Below are positions 1-6,084 of a stretch of 7,623 nt of DNA, piece by piece (within the stretch, counting starts at the first letter, position 1; each line of letters starts with the position of its first letter). Position numbers and translations under genes: made by a program. A model generated the notes under the pieces. That model made no database searches. It saw only the letters and a program-made list of their open reading frames with translations, and was not told the origin of the DNA. The stretch spans positions 1 to 7,623 of the forward strand of contig JASHSX010000012.1 of the NCBI GenBank assembly GCA_030040865.1. The letters run 5' to 3'. The stretch comes from Thermoplasmata archaeon. GTDB lineage: Archaea > Thermoplasmatota > Thermoplasmata > Lutacidiplasmatales > UBA184.

Positions 1-378
1 CTGGACGCGCCGGGCTTCGCCCGTCTTGCGGAGCTCGCCCGCCGTGCCGGGCTCCGGCCGGAGCGCGTCGTGAAGCACTACGCGCGGCAGCGGGTCCCGC
101 CCGAGGCGCGGGGCGGGGTCGCGGCCTCCTACCTCGCTCGACGGGAGCTCGTCCGGGCCGCGATCTCCGACGCGGGTCCGTGGTTCCTCGAGACCGACTT
201 CCTCGACGATGCCCGACGGCCCGGCGCGGTCCTCGACCTCGCGACGGTGCCGCGACGCGCAAACGCGATCGCCGACGCTTCTCCCGAGCTCACGGACCGT
301 CTGTGGATCCCGTTCGCGGAGTCGGTCGAAAGAGTGTATGGGATCCGGCCTTCCCCCGGTCCGGAGCACGTCGGATGA
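1..378 (+). CDS. TatD-like metal-dependent hydrolase (COG1099 type), C-terminal part
   Basis: The reading frame is open from the first base of the window, so the start lies upstream and only the last 125 residues are visible. The motif WFLETDF at visible residues 61-67, followed by DDARRPGAVL, a VPRR motif and the ending VERVYGI, matches my recollection of the archaeal TIM-barrel hydrolases of COG1099, relatives of TatD nucleases in the amidohydrolase superfamily. In TatD-type enzymes the Asp of the ETD motif (here D66) is a metal ligand at the end of the barrel. H26 (in VVKHYA) could be another ligand, but this is less certain. The substrate of COG1099 proteins is not established; phosphoesterase or nuclease activity is an inference from the superfamily. 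The stop codon TGA overlaps the ATG of the thymidylate kinase gene (ATGA), so the two genes are probably co-transcribed and translationally coupled. Confidence 0.75.
   Translation: MDAPGFARLAELARRAGLRPERVVKHYARQRVPPEARGGVAASYLARRELVRAAISDAGPWFLETDFLDDARRPGAVLDLATVPRRANAIADASPELTDRLWIPFAESVERVYGIRPSPGPEHVG
363..366 (+). promoter_or_regulatory. Ribosome binding site of tmk (GGAG)
   Basis: GGAG lies inside the last codons of the upstream hydrolase gene, 8 nt before the ATG at 375. It supports the start at the ATGA overlap rather than one of the in-frame upstream codons, and it suggests coupled translation. Confidence 0.5.
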
Positions 379-1007
379 CCGGGCACCGACGGCGGGGGCG
401 ACTGATCGCGATCGAGGGGATCGACGGATCCGGTAAGTCGACCCTGGCGCGGGCCCTCGCGACGCGGCTACGGCGGGAAGGGTGGGCGGTCGTGGTCCGA
501 CGTGAACCCGCCGACCCTCGGCTCGGTGCGCTGGCGCAAGCGACCGGCGCGGTCGACCCGTGGACCGGGGGCGTCTACTTCACGCTCGACCGGCAGATCG
601 CCCGGCCCGAGCTCGAGCGAGCGCTCGCGCGGTCGGACGTCGTGGTCTCCGACCGATCGTTCTACTCGACGCTCGCCTACCAGGGGAGCGCCCTCCCGAG
701 CGCCCAACGACGTCGGCTCGAGCGGCTCCAGCGGGCGGTCACGGTCGCCCCGGACCGGGTCGTTCTCGTGGATGTCAAAGCGTCGGTCGCCGTCACTCGA
801 CTTGGTCGCCGGTCCGGCGGACGGGGGCCCCTCGAGCGGCGCCGTACCCTCGAGCGCGTGGCGAGGGCGTACCGGATCCTCGCGCGGCAGCACGGCTGGA
901 CCGTGGTCGACGGCACGCTTCCGCGCCGGGCGCTCGTGGACGCCGTCGTGCGGGCGCTCCGTCTCCCGCCCGGTCCCCCGCGCCGACCGCGCTCGGCGAG
1001 AACGTGA
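375..1007 (+). CDS. tmk: Thymidylate kinase (dTMP kinase)
   Basis: A 210-residue P-loop kinase predicted to phosphorylate dTMP to dTDP with ATP in the cytoplasm, supplying dTTP for DNA synthesis. Visible motifs are the Walker A loop GIDGSGKS (residues 15-22), an REP motif at 43-45, a DR pair at 72-73, and DRSFYSTLAYQG at 93-104, which corresponds to the DRY..S.AYQG signature of the family. A VVLVDV strand lies at 129-134 and a basic lid-like segment around 145-157. Length is normal for the family. I chose the ATG at 375 because it overlaps the stop of the upstream gene and has GGAG 8 nt before it; the frame stays open further upstream, but that part is antisense-like arginine-rich noise. The canonical DRY/DRH is DRS here, a mild deviation. 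A related deoxynucleoside monophosphate kinase is the main alternative. Confidence 0.9.
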   Translation: MTGHRRRGRLIAIEGIDGSGKSTLARALATRLRREGWAVVVRREPADPRLGALAQATGAVDPWTGGVYFTLDRQIARPELERALARSDVVVSDRSFYSTLAYQGSALPSAQRRRLERLQRAVTVAPDRVVLVDVKASVAVTRLGRRSGGRGPLERRRTLERVARAYRILARQHGWTVVDGTLPRRALVDAVVRALRLPPGPPRRPRSART

Positions 1008-1010
1008 TAT
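1005..1010 (+). promoter_or_regulatory. TATA-like element before orc1/cdc6
   Basis: TGATAT, overlapping the tmk stop codon, is the only AT-rich patch in the short tmk-orc1 gap and is centred about 30 nt before the ATG at 1038. This is about the spacing expected for an archaeal TATA box driving a transcript with little or no leader. No strong ribosome binding site precedes orc1; the best is a weak GGTGA at 1021-1025. The assignment is by position and composition only. Confidence 0.35.
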
Positions 1011-1037
1011 GGGCGGCGCTGGTGACCGCCGAGCACC

Positions 1038-2195
1038 ATGAGTCCGGCGGGTCGCATCCTCCTCCACGAGGAGACGCTCGAGCCCTCGTACCTGCCCCCG
1101 AAGCTCGTCCACCGCGAGAAGGAGCTCGCCCTCCTCCTGAAGCGGGACCGAGAGGCGTTCCAGAAGGGGCTCTCGTACCACCTCCTGCTCCACGGCGGCG
1201 TCGGTTCCGGGAAGACCGCCCTCGCGCGACGCCTCGGATCGGACCTCGAACGGGGCGGCCGCCTGGGACAGCTTCCCGTCCGGGCCGTGTACATCAACTG
1301 CTGGCGGCGCGCGAGCGACCGGACGGTGATGCTCGACCTCCTTCGGAGCGTCCACGTCTCGCTGCCGGACCGCGGCTACAGCCTCTCGGAGATGCACGAC
1401 GTCTTCGAGCAGGGCCTTCGGCGCAACCCGCAGCACCTCCTGGTGCTGCTCGACGAGGCGAGCGCGCTCGTGAAACAGGAGACGAAGCTCGTCTACCTGC
1501 TGACCCGCTCCCAAGAGGTCGAACTCGGGTCGATCTCGCTCGTGCTCATCGCGGTCGAGGACCTGTTCCCGTACCTCGATCCCGCGAGCCGGTCGAGCTT
1601 CGGGGTCACGCACCGGCTGTTCCTCGCGCCGTACGACCGAGAGTCGCTCACCGACATCCTCGAGGCCCGGGCGACGCTCGCCCTTCGACCGGGAAGCTTC
1701 GATCGCGACGTGCTCGAACAGATCGCGCGGATCGCGGCGCCGAACGGGGACGCCCGCTTCGCCCTCGAGCTCCTCTCCGGGGCGGCGCACGCTGCCGAGG
1801 ACGCGGATTCGGACACGCTCACCCCCGAGCACGTGCGTCGATCGAAGGGATCGCTCCTGCCGACCGTCGCCGAGTCGCAGCTCGAGTCGCTCTCTACGAA
1901 CGAGCTCGGCGTTTTGCTCGCGCTCACCCGCTCGCTGAAACGAAAGGGGACGAGCGTGGCGAGCCAGAAGCTCCGCGCGACCCACGCCGCACTGCTGGAC
2001 GAGCTCGGTGGCAGCCCGATGAGCCGCACCACGTTCTGGCGGACCCTCAAAGAGCTCGAGCGCGACGGCCTCGTCACGCTCGACACGGGTCCGTCGGGCG
2101 AGTCGAACCAGGTCGGAATGGACGAGATGCCCGCGAGCTTCCTCACCACCCTTCTCGAGGAGCGGCTCGGGCAGAGCCGCGGCCGGAAAGCCTAA
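1038..2195 (+). CDS. cdc6: Orc1/Cdc6-family replication initiator (AAA+ ATPase)
   Basis: A 385-residue AAA+ protein of the archaeal Orc1/Cdc6 family, which binds replication origins and helps load the MCM helicase. Visible parts are Walker A GGVGSGKT (53-60), Walker B LLVLLDE (134-140), a preceding region resembling the initiator-specific helix (about 105-127), sensor 2 GDAR followed by ALELL (237-245), and a C-terminal winged-helix DNA-binding region (about 275-375). The length is near the usual 380-420. The sensor-1 strand is unusual: homologues typically read like ITND..., with a conserved Asn, whereas here it reads IAVEDLFPYLDP (171-182), with Glu in place of Asn and about three fewer residues before the LDP motif. 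It lies 30 bp after tmk. No long AT-rich intergenic region adjoins it, so no origin is evident here. It may be a divergent paralogue rather than the main initiator. Confidence 0.85.
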   Translation: MSPAGRILLHEETLEPSYLPPKLVHREKELALLLKRDREAFQKGLSYHLLLHGGVGSGKTALARRLGSDLERGGRLGQLPVRAVYINCWRRASDRTVMLDLLRSVHVSLPDRGYSLSEMHDVFEQGLRRNPQHLLVLLDEASALVKQETKLVYLLTRSQEVELGSISLVLIAVEDLFPYLDPASRSSFGVTHRLFLAPYDRESLTDILEARATLALRPGSFDRDVLEQIARIAAPNGDARFALELLSGAAHAAEDADSDTLTPEHVRRSKGSLLPTVAESQLESLSTNELGVLLALTRSLKRKGTSVASQKLRATHAALLDELGGSPMSRTTFWRTLKELERDGLVTLDTGPSGESNQVGMDEMPASFLTTLLEERLGQSRGRKA

Positions 2196-2197
2196 AG
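2187..2197 (+). promoter_or_regulatory. TATA-like element before lipA
   Basis: The AT-rich patch AAAGCCTAAAG overlaps the orc1 stop codon. Its CCTAAA part is centred about 26-27 nt before the GTG at 2220, the expected position for a leaderless archaeal promoter. The remaining spacer is pure GC-rich sequence with no ribosome binding site. The call is by position and composition only. Confidence 0.4.
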
Positions 2198-2219
2198 CCG
2201 CGCCCCGGGTCGTCGCGTC

Positions 2220-3137
2220 GTGGCGTCCGCTCTCCTTCCTCTCCCGACGGCCGGACGGCCGGAACCCCTCCCGTCGTGGATCCGCGTTCGTCCCCCGGTC
2301 GGGGCCCAGTACCCCGAGGTCCGGGACCTCCTGAGCGAGCTTCGGCTCGGTACCGTTTGCCGCGAGGCCCGGTGCCCGAACCTCCCCGAGTGCTGGTCGG
2401 CCGGCACGGCCACGCTGATGCTCCTCGGTACCGAGTGCACCCGTCGCTGCGGGTTCTGCGCGGTCACGACCCACTGGCCACGGGGGGTCGTCGATGCGAG
2501 CGAGCCGGCCCGGGTGGCCGAGGCGGTCGCGCGCTGGGGACTCAAGTACGTCGTGCTCACCCAGGTCTGCCGCGACGACCTCTCGGACGGCGGGGCCGCG
2601 ATCCTGGCCGAGACGGTCAGCCGGATCCGCGACACGGCACCGTCGACCCGAGTGGAGCTCCTGATCGGAGATCTCGCGGCGAATCCCGGCGCACTGGACG
2701 CGCTCCTCGCGGAGCCCCCAGAAGTCCTCGCGCACAATCTCGAGACGACCCGTTCGCTCTCGCCGTCCGTGCGGGACCCCCGGGCCGGCTACGACCGGTC
2801 CCTGGGCGTGCTCGCGGACGCCCGGGCACGGGGCGCGGACGGTCTCGTCCTGAAGAGCTCGATCATGCTCGGCCTCGGGGAGACCGACGCGGAGCTCGTG
2901 ACCGCGTTCCACGACCTGCGCGCGGCCGGCGTGAACCTCCTCACCCTCGGCCAGTACCTGCGACCGAGCGCCACGCACCTACCCGTACGGCGGTACATCC
3001 CGCCGGAGGAGTTCGATCGGTGGGGGGCCGTCGCGCGGGAGATCGGCTTCGAGGGGGTCGAATCCGGACCCCTCGTGCGCAGCTCGTACCGCGCCGACGA
3101 ACTGTACCGGAGCGCCGTCGGGGCACGAGGAGGGTAG
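2220..3137 (+). CDS. lipA: Lipoyl synthase (radical SAM)
   Basis: A 305-residue radical SAM enzyme that inserts two sulfurs into protein-bound octanoyl groups to make lipoyl cofactors for 2-oxoacid dehydrogenases and the glycine cleavage system. The N-terminal auxiliary-cluster motif CX4CX5C is present (C47, C52, C58), followed by the radical SAM CX3CX2C motif (C73, C77, C80) in the diagnostic TECTRRCGFCAV context. HNLETT lies at 172-177, and the C-terminal RSSY (287-290) supplies the serine ligand of the auxiliary cluster, so all hallmark residues for activity are intact. A usual VDRDDL motif reads VCRDDL (116-121), an Asp-to-Cys change. The start is a GTG at 2220, chosen for its TATA-like spacing and normal N-terminal length. 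No octanoyltransferase or lipoate ligase is in the window. The gene is followed after 3 nt by a small membrane protein gene. Confidence 0.95.
   Translation: MASALLPLPTAGRPEPLPSWIRVRPPVGAQYPEVRDLLSELRLGTVCREARCPNLPECWSAGTATLMLLGTECTRRCGFCAVTTHWPRGVVDASEPARVAEAVARWGLKYVVLTQVCRDDLSDGGAAILAETVSRIRDTAPSTRVELLIGDLAANPGALDALLAEPPEVLAHNLETTRSLSPSVRDPRAGYDRSLGVLADARARGADGLVLKSSIMLGLGETDAELVTAFHDLRAAGVNLLTLGQYLRPSATHLPVRRYIPPEEFDRWGAVAREIGFEGVESGPLVRSSYRADELYRSAVGARGG
3127..3134 (+). promoter_or_regulatory. Ribosome binding site of the small membrane protein gene
   Basis: GAGGAGGG sits at the very end of lipA, 6 nt before the ATG at 3141. It is one of the clearest Shine-Dalgarno sequences in the window and fixes the start of the downstream gene, implying translation from the lipA transcript. 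Confidence 0.65.
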
Positions 3138-3140
3138 CGG

Positions 3141-3500
3141 ATGGCGAAGAAAGTCAAGCGGAAGCTCGAAGAGGAGGAGGAGGCGGCCTTCGAGTTCCCG
3201 GCCTTCGACGACGCGGCGTTCGTCAAGAAGGAGTTCAAGCTCGCCCAGGGCCTGCTGATCGCGGGCCTCCTCTCGCTCGTCGCGGGTTTCCTCGCCTGGG
3301 GGGTGACCCTCATCGGCGGGCCGTGGTGGGGCTCCTTCGGCCTCGGCATCCTCCTGAGCGCGCTCACCCCGATGATCGTGGGCCGCCTCGAGCCGGCGTC
3401 GACCCTGTTCACGAAGGGCGACTGGATGGGGCTGATCTTCCTGGTGTTCTTCGGGTACCTCGCGATCTGGCTGCTGCTGCTCGACCTCGGGGTCCGCTAG
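3141..3500 (+). CDS. Small three-helix membrane protein of unknown function
   Basis: A 119-residue protein I do not recognise. The N-terminus is charged and probably cytoplasmic: a basic stretch (KKVKRK, residues 3-8), then five consecutive glutamates (10-14), then an aromatic and acidic linker. Three hydrophobic segments follow at about 36-58, 63-81 and 95-115, separated by short loops containing PWWG (61-64) and TKGDW (91-95). There is no signal peptide and no obvious catalytic motif. The start is well supported by GAGGAGGG 6 nt upstream. It begins 3 nt after the lipA stop, so it is probably co-transcribed with lipA, but that does not establish a role in lipoate metabolism. Its stop codon shares the CTAG at 3497-3500 with the convergent CCA-adding enzyme gene. 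Codon use and GC content match its neighbours, which supports a real gene. Confidence 0.8.
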   Translation: MAKKVKRKLEEEEEAAFEFPAFDDAAFVKKEFKLAQGLLIAGLLSLVAGFLAWGVTLIGGPWWGSFGLGILLSALTPMIVGRLEPASTLFTKGDWMGLIFLVFFGYLAIWLLLLDLGVR

Positions 3501-4915
3501 GCGCCGGGGTCCGCGCGCCACGGGAGCCGACGGTCGAGCAGCGCCGTCAACGCCTCGGCCAAGGCGGGCGATTCGTCCGCCTCGCTAAGGGTGTGCACCG
3601 TGCCCGGGGCCGGCGCCGAGACGGCCAGGTCCTTCCCGAGGGAGAGCCGCGGGAGCGCGGCGCGGAGCACGCTCTCGATCTCCCGGTCCGGCCGCCGTGC
3701 GTCGACCCCGAGGCTGCCGTCCTCACGGACGTACGGCCCCTGGAGCACGGGAGCATCGTGCGCGGTCCACTTCTCCAGGAAGTGGCCAACCCGGTCGAGC
3801 CCCGCCGGCGGACCGTCCTGCGATCGGACCACCGGACGGCGGGCGTGGGCGACCTCGAGCACGACGAAGACCCGATGTTCCCCGACCGAGCTCGCCGAAC
3901 CCAGGACCCGAAAATCCGACCGGGCCACCTCGTCGGCGATCGCGCGCTCGGCCTTGCGCACCTGCGGGAACAGCGTGTCGTCGACCAGTTCCGGACGCGG
4001 CAGCACGACGACGGTGACATGCGAGCCGCGCTCGTGCACGCGCTCGAGCGCGGTCGAGCGCGAGAGCGAGCGGGGCGGCCTCGGCTCGAACCACGACGGG
4101 TCCGGTCGGGCCAGGTATTCGCCGGCGGCGAGGACGAACAGGGCGAGGTTCCGACGCGAGAGGGCGCTCGCCACGTTCCGGTGCGGATCGACCGGGTCGG
4201 CGAGGATGAGCGCCACGTCGGCCGGGAGTCGCGGCGGCTCCTTGGCGGGCTCCTCGAGCCGGACCGGTAACCTCCAGCTCTGGGCGGCCCGCAGGAGCCC
4301 CCGCAGGCCGCCGAAGCGGAGCACGAGGAGTTCGACGAGGTACCCCGAGACCCCTTCGGTGCGCGCCTCGGAGCCGTAGACGCCGAGGCTTCGCAGGAAC
4401 GCCTTCGCGAGTCGGACCTGGACGACGACCTCCGGCGTCTCGCGATCGGCGAGATAGTGCTGGTGGAAGGGGGTCCGATCGACGGGCGAGAGGGGGTGGG
4501 CAGGATCGGAGATCGCGAACCCCGGCACGGCGTCGACCCGGAAGCCGGCGAACCGGCCCCGAAGGTACGGGTGCTCCGCGTACCGGGTCTCGGGCTCCTC
4601 GAGCACGGCGCGGCCGAGCGCGAGGCCCTCCTCCCTCAACCGCTCGCGCGGTAGGTCGGGAGGGAAGAGGAGGAACAGGTCTACGTCGAGCCGGTCGGAG
4701 AGGAACGTCCCGCGGGCGGCACTCCCGGCCACGAGGGCGCGTACGAGCGGGCTCGAACGGGCCTTTGCCGCACCCAGCACCCGCGCGACGAGGTCGATGC
4801 GGACCTTCGCCAGCCGTGCCAGGAACTCGGAAGACGGGGCGAGGCGCGCCGCGGCCGCCGCCTCCGCGCGGTCCGCCTCCGCCGACCGCTCTCGCTCCCG
4901 AGAGTCGTCCGGCAT
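3497..4915 (-). CDS. cca: CCA-adding enzyme (archaeal class I tRNA nucleotidyltransferase)
   Basis: A 472-residue enzyme that adds or repairs the 3'-terminal CCA of tRNAs using CTP and ATP. The nucleotidyltransferase signature GSAARGTF (64-71) followed by DVD (D77, D79) gives two catalytic carboxylates, and D128 in FRVDAVPGF is the likely third. Further archaeal class I hallmarks are YAEHPY (112-117), DRTPFH (146-151), AKAFLRSLGVYGSE (170-183), SGYLVELLV (190-198) and DPVDPHRNVASALS (240-253). Length is slightly above the usual 440-460, mostly because of a charged, Ala/Arg-rich N-terminus (1-25); an internal start is possible but no better Met is evident. The gene is convergent with the membrane protein gene and ends in the same CTAG, and is divergent from amrS. 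The tRNA-Leu gene in this window lacks an encoded CCA, so its transcript needs this activity. Confidence 0.95.
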   Translation of the reverse strand: MPDDSRERERSAEADRAEAAAAARLAPSSEFLARLAKVRIDLVARVLGAAKARSSPLVRALVAGSAARGTFLSDRLDVDLFLLFPPDLPRERLREEGLALGRAVLEEPETRYAEHPYLRGRFAGFRVDAVPGFAISDPAHPLSPVDRTPFHQHYLADRETPEVVVQVRLAKAFLRSLGVYGSEARTEGVSGYLVELLVLRFGGLRGLLRAAQSWRLPVRLEEPAKEPPRLPADVALILADPVDPHRNVASALSRRNLALFVLAAGEYLARPDPSWFEPRPPRSLSRSTALERVHERGSHVTVVVLPRPELVDDTLFPQVRKAERAIADEVARSDFRVLGSASSVGEHRVFVVLEVAHARRPVVRSQDGPPAGLDRVGHFLEKWTAHDAPVLQGPYVREDGSLGVDARRPDREIESVLRAALPRLSLGKDLAVSAPAPGTVHTLSEADESPALAEALTALLDRRLPWRADPGA

Positions 4916-4941
4916 CGGTCGACCGGGACGCCGGCCAAGAG

Positions 4942-4950
4942 ATGAAACTT
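4942..4950 (-). promoter_or_regulatory. TATA-like element before cca
   Basis: On the minus strand this reads AAGTTTCAT, an AT-rich patch centred about 30 nt before the cca start codon in an otherwise GC-rich divergent spacer. No ribosome binding site precedes cca, which fits a leaderless or short-leader transcript. A second AT patch (GATAAC on this strand, 4981-4986) lies further upstream and could be an alternative. The call is by position and composition only. Confidence 0.35.
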
Positions 4951-4980
4951 CGGCTCGAGGGCGCCGGGCCGGGGGCCACC

Positions 4981-4987
4981 GTTATCG
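4981..4987 (+). promoter_or_regulatory. Possible promoter element before amrS
   Basis: GTTATCG is the AT-richest patch in the last 70 nt before the amrS start at 5020, centred about 36 nt upstream. That would imply a leader of about 10 nt. It resembles an archaeal TATA box only weakly. Confidence 0.25.
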
Positions 4988-5019
4988 GGGGCGGCTCCCT
5001 AGACCGGTGCCCCGAGACC

Positions 5020-6084
5020 ATGGCGGCCGCTTCCCCGCATCCGGCGACGCTCTTCGAGCCGCTGGACGCCGGAAAGGTCCGCTGCACGGCGTGCGCTCGG
5101 TACTGCACGATCCCCGAAGGGTCGCACGGTTTCTGCTTCGTCCGAAAGAACGAGGGCGGTCGGCTCGTCCTCCTGAGCTACGGGCGGGCGAGCGCGGTCC
5201 AGGTCGACCCTGTCGAGAAGAAGCCCCTCTCCCACTTTCACCCGGGGGCTCGCGTCTTCTCGATCGGCACGGTCGGGTGCAACTGGCGCTGCCTCTACTG
5301 CCAGAACGCCGAGATCTCCCAGGAGCGCGAGGTCACAGGCCGGCCGCTCTCCCCCCGGGCGGCGGTCGAAGGCGCCGAGCGCTTTGGCTGCGCCGGGGTG
5401 ACGTTCACCTACAACGAGCCGACGATCTTCCTCGAGTATGCCCTCGACGTCATCGACGCGGCCCACCGGGCGGGCCTGTTCACCAACTTCGTCACGAACG
5501 GCTACATGACGCCGGAAGCGGTCGGGGCGCTCGGCGGCCACCTGGACGCGGTGAGCGTCGACTTCAAGGGGAGCGGGGAGCCCGGTTTTCTCCGGAAGTA
5601 CATCACCGCGAAGGGCCCCGAGCCGATCCGCGAGTCGATGGTCCAGCTGAAGGAGAAGGGCGTTCACGTCGAGGTCACCGACCTCATCGTGCCGCAGGTC
5701 GGAGAGTCGGTCGACGCGACCCGGTCGCTGGCTCGGTACGTCGTCGACCGGATGGGACCCGACACTCCGTTCCACCTGCTCCGGTTCCACCCCGACTACA
5801 AGATGCTCGACCTCCCCGAGACGCCGGTGCCCACGCTCGAGAAGCTCCACGCGGTCGCGAAGGCCGAGGGGCTGCGGTTCGTCTACCTGGGAAACGTCTG
5901 GGGACACCCTCTCGAGCACACGTACTGTCCGGGGTGCGGCGCGATCGCGGTCCGTCGCTTCGGGTTCACGATCCAGAAGTGGAACCTCGACCGACAGAAC
6001 CGCTGCCGCGTCTGCGGCGAGCGGATCCCGATCGTGGGGAGCCTCGCCCGCGACTACGTCCCGACCTTCGCGACGCCGATCTAG
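5020..6084 (+). CDS. amrS: AmmeMemoRadiSam-system radical SAM enzyme
   Basis: A 354-residue radical SAM protein matching the family named AmrS (AmmeMemoRadiSam system), found with AMMECR1 and Memo domain proteins; no reaction is assigned to it here. An N-terminal cysteine module is present (C22, C25, C29 and C39, in the CTAC...CTIPEG..GFC pattern). It is followed by the radical SAM CX3CX2C motif GCNWRCLYCQN (86-96; C87, C91, C94), TYNEP (130-134), TNFVTNGYM (155-163), a VSVDFKG segment (178-184), and a C-terminal zinc-ribbon-like set of cysteines (C303, C306, C329, C332). All hallmark residues are intact and the length is typical. I chose the ATG at 5020 because homologues begin about 20 residues before the first cysteine; an in-frame ATG at 4942 would add 26 residues without conserved features. 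Neither an AMMECR1 nor a Memo gene is visible. It is divergent from cca. Confidence 0.9.
   Translation: MAAASPHPATLFEPLDAGKVRCTACARYCTIPEGSHGFCFVRKNEGGRLVLLSYGRASAVQVDPVEKKPLSHFHPGARVFSIGTVGCNWRCLYCQNAEISQEREVTGRPLSPRAAVEGAERFGCAGVTFTYNEPTIFLEYALDVIDAAHRAGLFTNFVTNGYMTPEAVGALGGHLDAVSVDFKGSGEPGFLRKYITAKGPEPIRESMVQLKEKGVHVEVTDLIVPQVGESVDATRSLARYVVDRMGPDTPFHLLRFHPDYKMLDLPETPVPTLEKLHAVAKAEGLRFVYLGNVWGHPLEHTYCPGCGAIAVRRFGFTIQKWNLDRQNRCRVCGERIPIVGSLARDYVPTFATPI

Noticed and set aside
2246..2264. Short tandem GGACGGCC-type repeat at the lipA 5' end
   Set aside because: Only two copies, inside coding sequence encoding a variable N-terminus; no sign of a structured repeat or mobile element.
468..2978. 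An 836-codon open frame on the - strand opposite tmk, orc1 and lipA
   Set aside because: It is antisense to three clearly conserved genes, with a Glu/Arg-rich composition typical of a GC-rich shadow frame. No motif supports it.
560..4270. A 3.7-kb open frame on the + strand (1236 codons) crossing tmk, orc1, lipA and the membrane protein gene
   Set aside because: It is out of frame with well-supported genes, is rich in Arg/Pro/Gly/Ala, and shows no domain. Long spurious open frames are expected where stop codons are rare at this GC content.
4916..4925. Perfect 10-bp palindrome CGGTCGACCG next to the cca start
   Set aside because: Palindromes of this length are expected by chance several times in 7.6 kb of such GC-rich DNA, and no second copy marks it as an operator.
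4938..4950. C-box-like AGATGAA suggesting a C/D box guide RNA in the divergent spacer
   Set aside because: The C box is imperfect and I find no D box (CUGA) or C'/D' pair in the spacer.
4942..5019. Upstream in-frame ATG extending AmrS by 26 residues
   Set aside because: The extension has no conserved features and crosses the divergent promoter region. The ATG at 5020 gives the normal distance to the first cysteine.
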